The translations under genes and the position numbers were made by a program. Source: a candidate division WWE3 bacterium (GTDB lineage: Bacteria; Patescibacteriota; WWE3; UBA101185; UBA10185). Taken from it: a stretch of 39,839 nt of DNA. Positions within the stretch are counted from its first letter, which is position 1. Each line of letters begins with the position of its first letter. The notes beneath the pieces were generated by a model, which saw only the letters and a program-made list of their open reading frames with translations, was not told where the DNA came from and did no database searches. The stretch lies in assembly GCA_945897985.1 (NCBI GenBank), contig CAMDGN010000004.1:1-39839 (forward strand), in the 5' to 3' direction. Shown one piece after another: positions 17,457-26,266 of the stretch.

Positions 17457-18152
17457 ATGGCAACAAATAACTACGCAACAACTCAAGACTTTCTAGATAT
17501 TTTAGAAGTTAAAAACGATATGGTTATTTTGAAAAATGGAAAAGTTTCAGCTGTATTACAACTCAATTCTATTAACTTTGAATTACTTTCAGCCAGAGAA
17601 CAAGATTCAGTTATCTCTGCATTTGCCGGAATTCTAAACTCACTCAACTTCCCACTCCAAGTTGTAGTTAAATCTAGGGCTATGAACATTGAAAAATATA
17701 TTAATAAATTACAAAAAATAGAAACTAAAATCACTGACCCATTACTTAAAAAACAAGCTGTAGCTTATCGAAACTTTGTTTCCAATACAATTGTTGTAAA
17801 TAAAGTCCTTGATAAGAAATTTTACTTGGTAGTTCCTTCAGGATATTCAGAATACGAAAATCTTGGATCAGGTCCTTTTGAATTCTTCTCAAGACTATTA
17901 GGAAATCAAAATAAAAGAGCAACTTATGTTGATATTGATGGAGCTATTCAAAGAGCAAGAGCGGATTTAACTCCAAAAATTGATACACTAGTTAGAGAAT
18001 TTGAAAAAATCCATATCAATTGTAGAAAACTTGGAACTGAAGAACTGATAAAACTTTATTACGAGTGCTTTAAAGAAGGTGTTGAGAAATCAAGATTAAG
18101 TACCAATTTCGAAGACTATAAAACACCAATAGTGCAACCAGCAACTTTATGA
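17457..18152 (+). CDS. VirB4/TraC N-terminal domain-like protein
   Basis: DFLDILEVKNDMVILKNGKVSAVLQLNSINFELLSAREQDSVISAFAGILNSLNFPLQVVVKSR resembles the N-terminal region of TraC-type ATPases; 4-nt ATGA overlap with the ATPase ORF. Confidence 0.7.
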   Translation: MATNNYATTQDFLDILEVKNDMVILKNGKVSAVLQLNSINFELLSAREQDSVISAFAGILNSLNFPLQVVVKSRAMNIEKYINKLQKIETKITDPLLKKQAVAYRNFVSNTIVVNKVLDKKFYLVVPSGYSEYENLGSGPFEFFSRLLGNQNKRATYVDIDGAIQRARADLTPKIDTLVREFEKIHINCRKLGTEELIKLYYECFKEGVEKSRLSTNFEDYKTPIVQPATL

Positions 18153-20080
18153 ATTTACTAGACAACTTGATGGGGAAAAAAGAAGAACCAAAGGTAGTTT
18201 CTGCCTCAGAGCAGGCTGCTTTAGATTTAGCAAAAGGAATGATTGATATCCAAGACGCAATAGCTCCAGGAGCTATTGAAGTGGATTTCTCATACATCAT
18301 TGTTGACGGTTGGTATTACAGAACTTTATTTATCTCGGGATACCCTAGATTTGTAGGAGCTAACTGGCTTTCATCAATAATTAACTTCGAACATTCTCTT
18401 GATATCTCAATGTTCTACTACCCTATCAAATCAAAAGATATATTAGATGACCTTAGGAAAAAAATTACAGAACTGGAAACACAAAGATCAATCGACAAAG
18501 AAGCAGGTAAAATTCCAGATGCTGCTGTCGAAGCTGCACTTTCTGACGCCCAAAGTCTACAAGACCAACTTGTTAAAGGCGTTGAAAAATTCTTCCAACT
18601 TTCATTTTACTTGACTATCCCGGCTCAATCTTTGGAAGAATTAAACTATGTGACAGCTGACTTAATGCAAAGTTTAGCTACGCTACTTCTAATACCTAAA
18701 GTTGCTTCATTGCAAATGGAGGATGCTTTTGCTTCATGTATTCCACAAGGTCTAGATAAATTAATGATTACTAGAAACATGGATACTACAAGTATTGCTA
18801 CTACATTCCCATTTACCTCATCAATGCTTTCATCAGAAGATGGAATTATGTACGGAATCAATAAACTAAATAACTCCTTAGTTATTTTTGATAGATTCTC
18901 AATGCCAAATTCAAACTCAGTAGTGTTTGCAACATCAGGTTCTGGTAAATCATACATGGTAAAACTTGAGGCATTAAGATACCTTGTCCAAGGTGTGGAG
19001 GTTATGATTATTGACCCTGAATCAGAGTATAAAGCTCTCTGTGACGTAGTTGGAGGTAACTTCATATCATTCTCATCCAAGTCACCTAATAAATTAAATC
19101 CATTTGATTTATCTCTAAGTATTGAAGAAAATGAAGATGTTTTAGATTCAAAAATCACAATTCTTCACGCCATGATTAAACTTATGGTCGGAGAACTATC
19201 ACCTACAGAAGAAGCTGTTTTAGATAGAGCTCTAACTGAAACATACCGAATTAAAGGAATCACAAAGGACCCTGAAACTCAAGTCAGAAATGAACCCCCT
19301 CTTATGGAAGATCTATATAAAATCCTGCAGGGATCAAACGAGCCTGAAGCAAAACTTCTAACAGACAAATTAGAGAGATATGTAAAAGGATCCCTAGGAG
19401 GAATCTTCAATGCGCAATCTAATGTCAGAATCGACTCTAAGATGACTGTATTCTCAGTTCAAAACCTAGAGGATGTTCTAAAACCGCTGGCCTTCTTCTT
19501 AATTCTTGATTTTATTTGGACTAAGGTTAAAAAAGATTTAAAAAAGAGAATTTTAATTGTGGAAGAGGCTTGGTACTTAATGCAAAGGGAAGACTCTGCT
19601 AAATTCCTATATGGTCTTGTTAAAAGAGCTAGAAAATACTTTTTAGGAGTAACTTGTATCACCCAAGACGTAGATGACTTCTTAAGAACACCTCAAGGCC
19701 TTGCAGTTATAACAAACTCAGCAATTGTTATTTTATTTAAACAAGTTGACGCTTCAATTGATAATGTAGGGAAAGTATTTAACCTATCAGAAGGTGAGAA
19801 GAGAAAACTCCTTTCAGCTGGTGTGGGGGAAGGAATATTTTTTGCTGGAAGAAACCATGTATGGATTCAAGTGAAGGCTTCTGAAGAAGAACATATAATG
19901 ATTACAACCAACCCAGAGGAAATTACAAGAAGAACTCAACCAGCCCCTACTGAAACCGCTAAAATTACTTTAGATCCAGCACCTACTCTAGCCCCCCAAC
20001 CAACCCAAAACCCAAGCGACAGCTTTAGACTTACAGCCCAAAATTTTGGGCAAGTTACAACAGAGCAACCAAAACTTTAA
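18149..20080 (+). CDS. virB4: VirB4/TraC-like conjugation ATPase
   Basis: Walker A FATSGSGKSYMVKLE, VMIIDPESEYKALCDVVGG, Walker B RILIVEEAWYLMQ, TCITQDVDDFL. Confidence 0.88.
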   Translation: MNLLDNLMGKKEEPKVVSASEQAALDLAKGMIDIQDAIAPGAIEVDFSYIIVDGWYYRTLFISGYPRFVGANWLSSIINFEHSLDISMFYYPIKSKDILDDLRKKITELETQRSIDKEAGKIPDAAVEAALSDAQSLQDQLVKGVEKFFQLSFYLTIPAQSLEELNYVTADLMQSLATLLLIPKVASLQMEDAFASCIPQGLDKLMITRNMDTTSIATTFPFTSSMLSSEDGIMYGINKLNNSLVIFDRFSMPNSNSVVFATSGSGKSYMVKLEALRYLVQGVEVMIIDPESEYKALCDVVGGNFISFSSKSPNKLNPFDLSLSIEENEDVLDSKITILHAMIKLMVGELSPTEEAVLDRALTETYRIKGITKDPETQVRNEPPLMEDLYKILQGSNEPEAKLLTDKLERYVKGSLGGIFNAQSNVRIDSKMTVFSVQNLEDVLKPLAFFLILDFIWTKVKKDLKKRILIVEEAWYLMQREDSAKFLYGLVKRARKYFLGVTCITQDVDDFLRTPQGLAVITNSAIVILFKQVDASIDNVGKVFNLSEGEKRKLLSAGVGEGIFFAGRNHVWIQVKASEEEHIMITTNPEEITRRTQPAPTETAKITLDPAPTLAPQPTQNPSDSFRLTAQNFGQVTTEQPKL

Positions 20081-20090
20081 AGTTTTGAAA

Positions 20091-21200
20091 TTAAATTTTC
20101 ATTGGCATGATTATATGAATAAAGTTCTCTAAAGAGTCACTTTTAAAAACAGCTGGGGTTACACCACCATTTGACTCAATCAATAAGTCTTCAGTTTTAA
20201 TATTATTAAGAAAATCGGATAAGTATTTTGAATTAAAGGAAAGAGTTAAAGGACCTCCTGAAACAATACCTTCGAACTCAGAAACGTGTTCTCCTGAGTC
20301 CTGAGTATTTGAGTAAACTCTTATAATACCTTCTTCTGAAAATTCTATTTTTACAGGAGAATTAGCTTCTTTAGAAAATACGTTTGTTAACTTAACTGCA
20401 TTTAATAGTTCGGCAGATTTTAACTCCGCTCTAAACGTATTTGATGAAGGGATAATTCTCTTATAATCTGGGAAATTTCCATCAATAACTCTAATAGCAA
20501 CCGAAGTATCCCCTGATTGAAAAAATAATAAGTTATCAGATTGGTTATAAACTACTGAAATAAGGTTCTCAGCACTTGAAAATATCTTTGATACATCAAG
20601 TAATGTCTTTGTAGGAGCCACAACAGTGAATTCTTTAAATTCCCCTTCCAAAGGTAGTGATTTTTCAGAAAGTCTGAAACCATCAGTTGTTACAAAATCC
20701 AATTTATTGTTTGAAAAGTTGATTAAAGTTCCAGTTAAAACAGGCCTTGTTACATCCGGAGAACTTGAAAAATGGGTATGAGAAACTAGATTTGACAATA
20801 TTTTAGGGCTAATTTGAATATAACTACTGGATTCTTTTACATAAGGAATTTCAGGAAACTCTATGGAGGACATTCCGTTAAATTTAGCTTTAGATTTAGG
20901 AAAAGATGTTAGGTTTAAAATATTCTTGTCAGAGCTGATTAGTAATTTTCCAGAATCTAAGTTGGATACAAACTCGTGTAACATTTTGGCAGGAACAGTT
21001 ATAGACCCTTCCTCTTGAACTGAGGCCCCTAAAATAACACTTATTACAGTATCCAAATTAGTAGCAGTTAATTTTATCTTTCCGCTCTCAGCTGTTATTA
21101 AAACATTTGAAAGTACAGGAAGAGAACCCTTTACCGGAACTGCTCTAACAACAGTTCCAAGACCTTTATTTAAGTATTCTTGTAAGCACTCAAAAATCAT
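20091..21200 (-). CDS. dnaN: DNA polymerase III beta subunit
   Basis: AVPVKGSLPVLSNVLITAESGKIKLTATNLDTVI ... IHIIMPMKI. Confidence 0.93.
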   Translation of the reverse strand: MIFECLQEYLNKGLGTVVRAVPVKGSLPVLSNVLITAESGKIKLTATNLDTVISVILGASVQEEGSITVPAKMLHEFVSNLDSGKLLISSDKNILNLTSFPKSKAKFNGMSSIEFPEIPYVKESSSYIQISPKILSNLVSHTHFSSSPDVTRPVLTGTLINFSNNKLDFVTTDGFRLSEKSLPLEGEFKEFTVVAPTKTLLDVSKIFSSAENLISVVYNQSDNLLFFQSGDTSVAIRVIDGNFPDYKRIIPSSNTFRAELKSAELLNAVKLTNVFSKEANSPVKIEFSEEGIIRVYSNTQDSGEHVSEFEGIVSGGPLTLSFNSKYLSDFLNNIKTEDLLIESNGGVTPAVFKSDSLENFIHIIMPMKI

Positions 21201-21973
21201 CGATTAAGCTTCTTTTTAGCCAAGTTTATATATGGTATCAATCCGCCCCAGCTTCCTAACATAAAATATTGTTGGAATACTCCAAATAGAGATGATACAA
21301 AGATATATAAAGTAAGGGCAGATGGTAATGAGAGTGCAACCATAAAGGTCATAACAGGTGCAATAATTGTCATTTGTTGTTGCATTGAGTAAGCCATATC
21401 CTCCATATCGCTTGAACCCTTCTTAGCCGCTTTTTCTGCTTCAGTTAATTCAGGAAGCATCATAGCGGAGGATATTAAAGTAGCTATACCTGTAATTAGA
21501 GGAAGAATATAAGTTGCATCAGGCTTAGACATATCTAAAAACCAAAACATAGTGTTTGTTTTTAGTCCTTCCGAAAATTTTAAGAAATCAAAATAGAAGT
21601 TAGAGTTTAAATCAGAAAGTAGTTGGGCTGTAGAGAAATTCTGTACTACTTGATAAAGACCAATTAGGACAAAAATCATCACAACTTGAGATAGACATCC
21701 GGACGTAGGATTTATACCGTGCTCTTTAAACAATTTCATTTGTTCTTCCGCAAACTTCTGCTTATCAGTCTTGTATTTCTCTTTTAGCTTATCTAACTGA
21801 GGTTTGATATCTTTCTGCTTCTTCATGTTTTTGTAAGTAGGTATTACGAAAGGGATAAGAATTAATTTAATAAAAATTGTAAGAATAATAATTGACCAAC
21901 CAAGATTTGAGGTTAGTTTGTAAAATAAAGCTAAAATATTTAAAATTGGGTGTACTAGTAATGTATCTAACAT
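21197..21973 (-). CDS. yidC: membrane protein insertase YidC/Oxa1
   Basis: GWSIIILTIFIKLILIPFVIPTYKNMKKQKDIKPQLDKLKEKYK. Confidence 0.93.
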   Translation of the reverse strand: MLDTLLVHPILNILALFYKLTSNLGWSIIILTIFIKLILIPFVIPTYKNMKKQKDIKPQLDKLKEKYKTDKQKFAEEQMKLFKEHGINPTSGCLSQVVMIFVLIGLYQVVQNFSTAQLLSDLNSNFYFDFLKFSEGLKTNTMFWFLDMSKPDATYILPLITGIATLISSAMMLPELTEAEKAAKKGSSDMEDMAYSMQQQMTIIAPVMTFMVALSLPSALTLYIFVSSLFGVFQQYFMLGSWGGLIPYINLAKKKLNR

Positions 21974-21981
21974 AAGTCTAA

Positions 21982-22203
21982 TTATCTTTCTGGTACGGGA
22001 TCGTAACCACCTTTACTAAACGGATTACATCTAATTATACGGTAAGTTGCTAAATATAGGCCCTTTACTACACCGAATTTCTCTAACGCTTCAATTGAAT
22101 ATCTTGAACAAGATGGTTCAAAAATGCAAATTTTAATACCAAAATTTCCAGGTGATAAATATTTTTTATAAAACTTTATCGGTAAGATTAGTAACTTTTT
22201 CAT
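21982..22203 (-). CDS. yidD: membrane protein insertion efficiency factor YidD
   Basis: [34 protein letters not shown]...[14 protein letters not shown]. Confidence 0.95.
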   Translation of the reverse strand: MKKLLILPIKFYKKYLSPGNFGIKICIFEPSCSRYSIEALEKFGVVKGLYLATYRIIRCNPFSKGGYDPVPER

Positions 22204-22212
22204 CCTATGATT

Positions 22213-22548
22213 TTATGCCTTTATTTCATTAATTAAAGTATTAAATTCTTTTAATAATAGGGAATAAGGGCTATTTAAAATTTTAGTTTTTGGAAAAATA
22301 ATCGCCAAGGTACCTTTAGGAAAATTAGAAAGATTTTCTCTGGTTAAGGCTCTAGATAATCTCTTAATTCTATTCCTATCTGAAGCCTTAGGGGAGTATT
22401 TCTTAGCAATTGTAAAACTAAATTTGGAGTCTTTATTTGAATCAATAATAAATAAAATGCTAAAGAAACTGTTAGAAATCTTCTTACCAAATTTTTTAAT
22501 TTGATAAAACTCAGATGGAGTAGTAATTCTGTTCTCTATAGAAAGCAT
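22213..22548 (-). CDS. rnpA: ribonuclease P protein component
   Basis: FTIAKKYSPKASDRNRIKRLSRA; synteny yidD-rnpA-rpmH. Confidence 0.9.
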   Translation of the reverse strand: MLSIENRITTPSEFYQIKKFGKKISNSFFSILFIIDSNKDSKFSFTIAKKYSPKASDRNRIKRLSRALTRENLSNFPKGTLAIIFPKTKILNSPYSLLLKEFNTLINEIKA

Positions 22549-22562
22549 TTATAAATAAGAGT

Positions 22563-22715
22563 TTACTTTTTGAAAAGAGCTCTAGCAAGAACTTTTCGTC
22601 CTTTAGCTATTCTTCTCTTCAATACGTTTCTTCCTCCAACTGTAAGCATTCTTTGAAAGAATCCGTGTTTCTTAACTCTTTTTCTCTTTTTTGGTTGCCA
22701 AACTCTTTTAACCAT
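22563..22715 (-). CDS. rpmH: 50S ribosomal protein L34 (absent from the supplied ORF track)
   Basis: Manual translation [50 protein letters not shown]. Confidence 0.96.
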   Translation of the reverse strand: MVKRVWQPKKRKRVKKHGFFQRMLTVGGRNVLKRRIAKGRKVLARALFKK

Positions 22716-22724
22716 ATATTGTGG

Positions 22725-22767
22725 AATATACCTTAATTTGAGGGATTAGTCAATTGAGTGGTATAAT
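22725..22767. promoter_or_regulatory. overlapping divergent promoters for rpmH (minus) and the 93-aa ORF (plus)
   Basis: Minus: TTGACT-17 bp-TATATT (22753-22725). Plus: TTGAGG-18 bp-TATAAT (22738-22767) with extended TGG-TATAAT. Confidence 0.65.
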
Positions 22768-22823
22768 TTTTATCGCTCAGTGTTGAGCCGTAGACTAAAG
22801 GAATATTTAAGGAGGAAGAGAAA

Positions 22824-23105
22824 GTGAGTCCGAGAATGAAGGGAGTAGAAGCGTGTTTTTTGGGGACGGAAGAGGACAACGCGGACCTTCTCAAGTCAAT
22901 CAAATGGGTAGCTAACCCGGAGCTTGAGTTCTTTAGGGAAAAAAAGACCGAAGAGGTCATAGCTATTGTTCGTGGAAATGCGGAGGTTGGTGGCAACCGA
23001 GTATACCGGGTACAGGATGTAAGATTAATCCAGGTATTAAGACTTTACGCTGAAGCGTCTAAATCCTGGATAACCTTTTACAAAAAGAAGCTTGGCAGTA
23101 AGTAA
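22824..23105 (+). CDS. 93-aa hypothetical protein, GTG start
   Basis: Strong SD (aaGGAGGaagagaaaGTG), own promoter and terminator; codon usage distinct from neighbours. Confidence 0.6.
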   Translation: MSPRMKGVEACFLGTEEDNADLLKSIKWVANPELEFFREKKTEEVIAIVRGNAEVGGNRVYRVQDVRLIQVLRLYAEASKSWITFYKKKLGSK

Positions 23106-23120
23106 GGAATTGGGAGAGAT

Positions 23121-23157
23121 GGCAGGAAGAAGTTTTTTAACTTTTTCCTGCCTTTTT
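23121..23157 (+). terminator. Rho-independent terminator of the 93-aa ORF unit
   Basis: GGCAGGAAGAAG-ttttttaa-CTTTTTCCTGCC then TTTTTC; 12-bp stem. Confidence 0.85.
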
Positions 23158-23263
23158 CATTTGTATTTCAACAATTAAAAATTAGATACCAAAATACCTA
23201 TTGCTGGATTAAAACCTGTATTTTAACTTTAATCTAGTAAGTTAAATCCTGCCCCTGCCACTT

Positions 23264-24664
23264 ATGAATAATAACGAATGGAAATCTGTCACGCAGTTAT
23301 TCAAAACTAAGATATCAGGCGAGCTGGGAGGAAGTCCCTTAGTTCAAAACGAGATAATAAACTCTACTGCCGAAATTCTAGCTGAAGATAACCTAATAAA
23401 TATCTACGTAAAGAACCCGGTTCTGGTTGGAAAAATGGGAGACTACAAGTCTCTTGTTGAAGAGTGCGTCCAAGAGGTATTTAAACAAAATTTTGATTTA
23501 AAATTTAATGTAGGAAAAATCCAAACCAGAAGTGAGACCAACGATCTTCCAATGTTTCACACCATATCTTCAGAACAACCCACTGGAAATCAAAACTTAG
23601 ATTCTTTAATCAAGAAAGCTAATCTTAGAAAAGAGTTTACGATGGAGAGCTTTATTAGAAGCGGAAGTAATGATCTAGCTTATGCCGCAGCTAGAAGTAT
23701 ATCGGACGCTCCAGGCACTCAATTCAACCCATTCTTTGTTTATGGAAATTCTGGGCTAGGCAAAACTCACCTAATCAACGCGATCGGGATAGAAATCCTT
23801 AAGAAATTTCCAAATTATAAAATTCTATATACCCCATTCGAAACTTTCTTTAATGATTTCTTAGAAACCTTCAACTCACCAACCAAAAGGGCGACAATAA
23901 ATAAACAAGATTTTAGAACTAAATATCGTGCAATAGATGTCCTTATTATCGATGATATTCAAGGTATCTCTGGTAGAGAAGGAACTGAGAATGAGTTCTT
24001 CAATATATTCAACGAATTATATAAAGAAAACAAACAAATCATCCTAACCTCTGACGTTCACCCAAATGAATTTAAGCAGCTTCCTGATAGGATTAAATCA
24101 AGATTTAACCAGGGCCTAGTTATCGACCTAAGAAATCCAGATTACGAACTTAGGTTTAACTTGATAAAAAGAAAAGCTATTGAAGATAGAATAATACTGG
24201 AAAATGATGCGATTGATTTTATTGTCTCAAATGTAAACCGAAATATGAGAGAGCTCGAAGGAGCTTATGCCAGAGTTAAAATTTTCCTTCAAACTTCCAA
24301 AGAGATAGGAAATAGAGATAATGTCTTAAAAGCCCTTAGAGATTTAAGTGGCTTTATTAAAGTCGATGAAAACCTAAGCCCTTCAAAAATCATCGACTTA
24401 GTTTGTTCCCATTTCAAAGTTAAAAAAGAGGAACTTAAGAAGCAGGACCGATCTAAAAGAATTGCCTACCCTAGACAAATCTGTATGTACCTTCTTAGAA
24501 AACATACCGACCTAAACTACACAGATATAGCTCACTTACTTGGAAGAAAAGACCACACTACAATCATGCATGGGGTGGAAAAAATCACACAAGACCTTAT
24601 TGAAGGCGTTAACGATATCAACGCACATATCTCAACTCTTAAAGATTCAATTTTTAAAAAATAA
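23264..24664 (+). CDS. dnaA: chromosomal replication initiator DnaA
   Basis: FNPFFVYGNSGLGKTHLINAIG, VLIIDDIQ, C-terminal YPRQICMYLLRKHTDLNYTDIAHLLGRKDHTTIMHGVEKI. Confidence 0.97.
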   Translation: MNNNEWKSVTQLFKTKISGELGGSPLVQNEIINSTAEILAEDNLINIYVKNPVLVGKMGDYKSLVEECVQEVFKQNFDLKFNVGKIQTRSETNDLPMFHTISSEQPTGNQNLDSLIKKANLRKEFTMESFIRSGSNDLAYAAARSISDAPGTQFNPFFVYGNSGLGKTHLINAIGIEILKKFPNYKILYTPFETFFNDFLETFNSPTKRATINKQDFRTKYRAIDVLIIDDIQGISGREGTENEFFNIFNELYKENKQIILTSDVHPNEFKQLPDRIKSRFNQGLVIDLRNPDYELRFNLIKRKAIEDRIILENDAIDFIVSNVNRNMRELEGAYARVKIFLQTSKEIGNRDNVLKALRDLSGFIKVDENLSPSKIIDLVCSHFKVKKEELKKQDRSKRIAYPRQICMYLLRKHTDLNYTDIAHLLGRKDHTTIMHGVEKITQDLIEGVNDINAHISTLKDSIFKK

Positions 24665-25010
24665 AAAACTATCCCTACTTTATTGATATTTCAACATGAC
24701 CTATATTATTTTTTGGCTCTATTTCTGTATTTTTATGTGGATAACATAGTTTATTTGTATAAGTTATGTGGATAAGTCCAAAAGATACCCACAATGTAAT
24801 CCACAATATTCAGGAGAATTAATAGGAACTTTACTCAGTGGAATAGGGGTGGAGAGCTTTAAATAGTTGAAAAATTAACAAAAAATCCTATCTACATAAA
24901 ATCAAACTAAAAATATAAGACGCGACAACAAAAACTTCTGTTATACACTTAACCACAGATATAGATATTAAATAATGTTTTTATAAATGAAATAAATATA
25001 AGACCAAAAA
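24665..25010. other. putative oriC (intergenic region with DnaA boxes)
   Basis: TGTGGATAA at 24736-24744 and 24768-24776, TAATCCACA (1 mismatch) at 24797-24805; AT-rich flank; adjacent to dnaA. Confidence 0.6.
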
Positions 25011-26261
25011 GTGGATACATTAAAACTTGGAAAAAATAAATATGCAGAGAAAATCAGAAGCCTTATTTTATTAGGATTAACCTGTTTATTTCCACTTAAC
25101 CAGCAACTACATCTGAAGCCTTTCCCGAGTGTGGATGGCTTTATTATTGATTACTTGATAGTGAAGATCTCCCTGCCCGAATTATTGTTAGTCCTACTTA
25201 CAGTTCTTCAGATAGGTGCGATTCGAGAATTTTTACGAAACTCCATTCTAACTAGATACACCTCTACCGGATTCTTAATTCTTTCTGTTTTAACTACAAT
25301 TTTTAGCAACTACAAACTACTCTCCATTTATGAAAATTTGATTATTTTGCTACTAATTTTAAACCTTGGGGTTTTTTTGAAGTATTCGAAAGACCTAAAA
25401 TTAGACTTATTTGTTAAATCAGTTAAATTTTGGCTGATTTTACTTTCAATACTTGGGTTTTTCCAATTTTTTCTGCAAAAATCGGTACTCAATAATTACG
25501 CCCTGTTTGGAGAATTTCCTTACAGTGAGGATTACTATCACGTTAAGCAAAAAGGTTTCTTATTTGAGGATTTAATCCCTCCATACGCCATATTTAGTCA
25601 CTCCAATATCTTTGGTGGTTTTGTTCTTCTAGCAATTATGTTTTTAGGTATTTCTAAAAAGGATTCCTTTTATTTCCATACACTTACAGTAGTTTTGCTA
25701 CTGATTATAGGTAGTTTGAATATTTTTCTTTGTTACCTACTTTGGGTTGTTCTAACAAAGCTGCCTAAGCTAAAGAATTTATATGTCTCGTTTAGTAAAA
25801 CTGTTTTCCTGCTATTTATTATCTACTTTCTCCAGCTGTTTTTATCTTTGAATTACTTTAGTTACTCCGGAAACTTTTCACTATACCGAAGGTTGTACAT
25901 GTTTGACTTGTCCATTAATCTGTTAGTTGAAAATCCTAAGTATCTTTTTTTCTCTGGTTACTATAACTATTTTGGTATAGCTAAAGAGTCCTTGTACATC
26001 TATGAAATTGTGAGATTTTTTCAACCACCCCACAATCTGTTTAATTTACTCATTTGGCAATACGGGATTGTTTTTTTAATAAGCTTTTTAGTTTTACTTA
26101 ATAAAGCCTTTCAGAAAATTCCTCAAGATTTAGTCAAATTTCTTTCAGTCATATTGGTGGCTTCCATGTTTGACCACTTTTTTTTAACCAATCACCAGCT
26201 TAAGTTTTTTGTTTTCTTAATAATTCCCTATTCCCTAATCGCTAAAAATAGTATTAAATAA
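25011..26261 (+). CDS. polytopic membrane protein, O-antigen ligase/Wzy-like; GTG start uncertain
   Basis: About 10 hydrophobic segments; FSHSNIFGGFVLLAIMFL and RFFQPPHNLFNLLIWQYGIVFLI resemble the WaaL/Wzy PHN-type motif. Confidence 0.6.
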   Translation: MDTLKLGKNKYAEKIRSLILLGLTCLFPLNQQLHLKPFPSVDGFIIDYLIVKISLPELLLVLLTVLQIGAIREFLRNSILTRYTSTGFLILSVLTTIFSNYKLLSIYENLIILLLILNLGVFLKYSKDLKLDLFVKSVKFWLILLSILGFFQFFLQKSVLNNYALFGEFPYSEDYYHVKQKGFLFEDLIPPYAIFSHSNIFGGFVLLAIMFLGISKKDSFYFHTLTVVLLLIIGSLNIFLCYLLWVVLTKLPKLKNLYVSFSKTVFLLFIIYFLQLFLSLNYFSYSGNFSLYRRLYMFDLSINLLVENPKYLFFSGYYNYFGIAKESLYIYEIVRFFQPPHNLFNLLIWQYGIVFLISFLVLLNKAFQKIPQDLVKFLSVILVASMFDHFFLTNHQLKFFVFLIIPYSLIAKNSIK

Positions 26262-26266
26262 AAATA

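Noticed and set aside
18646-19158. 170-aa minus-strand ORF antisense to the VirB4 ATPase
   Set aside because: Lies fully inside a confidently assigned ATPase gene; low-complexity antisense translation with no recognisable domain or start signal.
22733-22996. 87-aa minus ORF over the 93-aa cassette
   Set aside because: The plus-strand ORF has promoter, SD and terminator; the antisense ORF overlaps the rpmH promoter and has no support.
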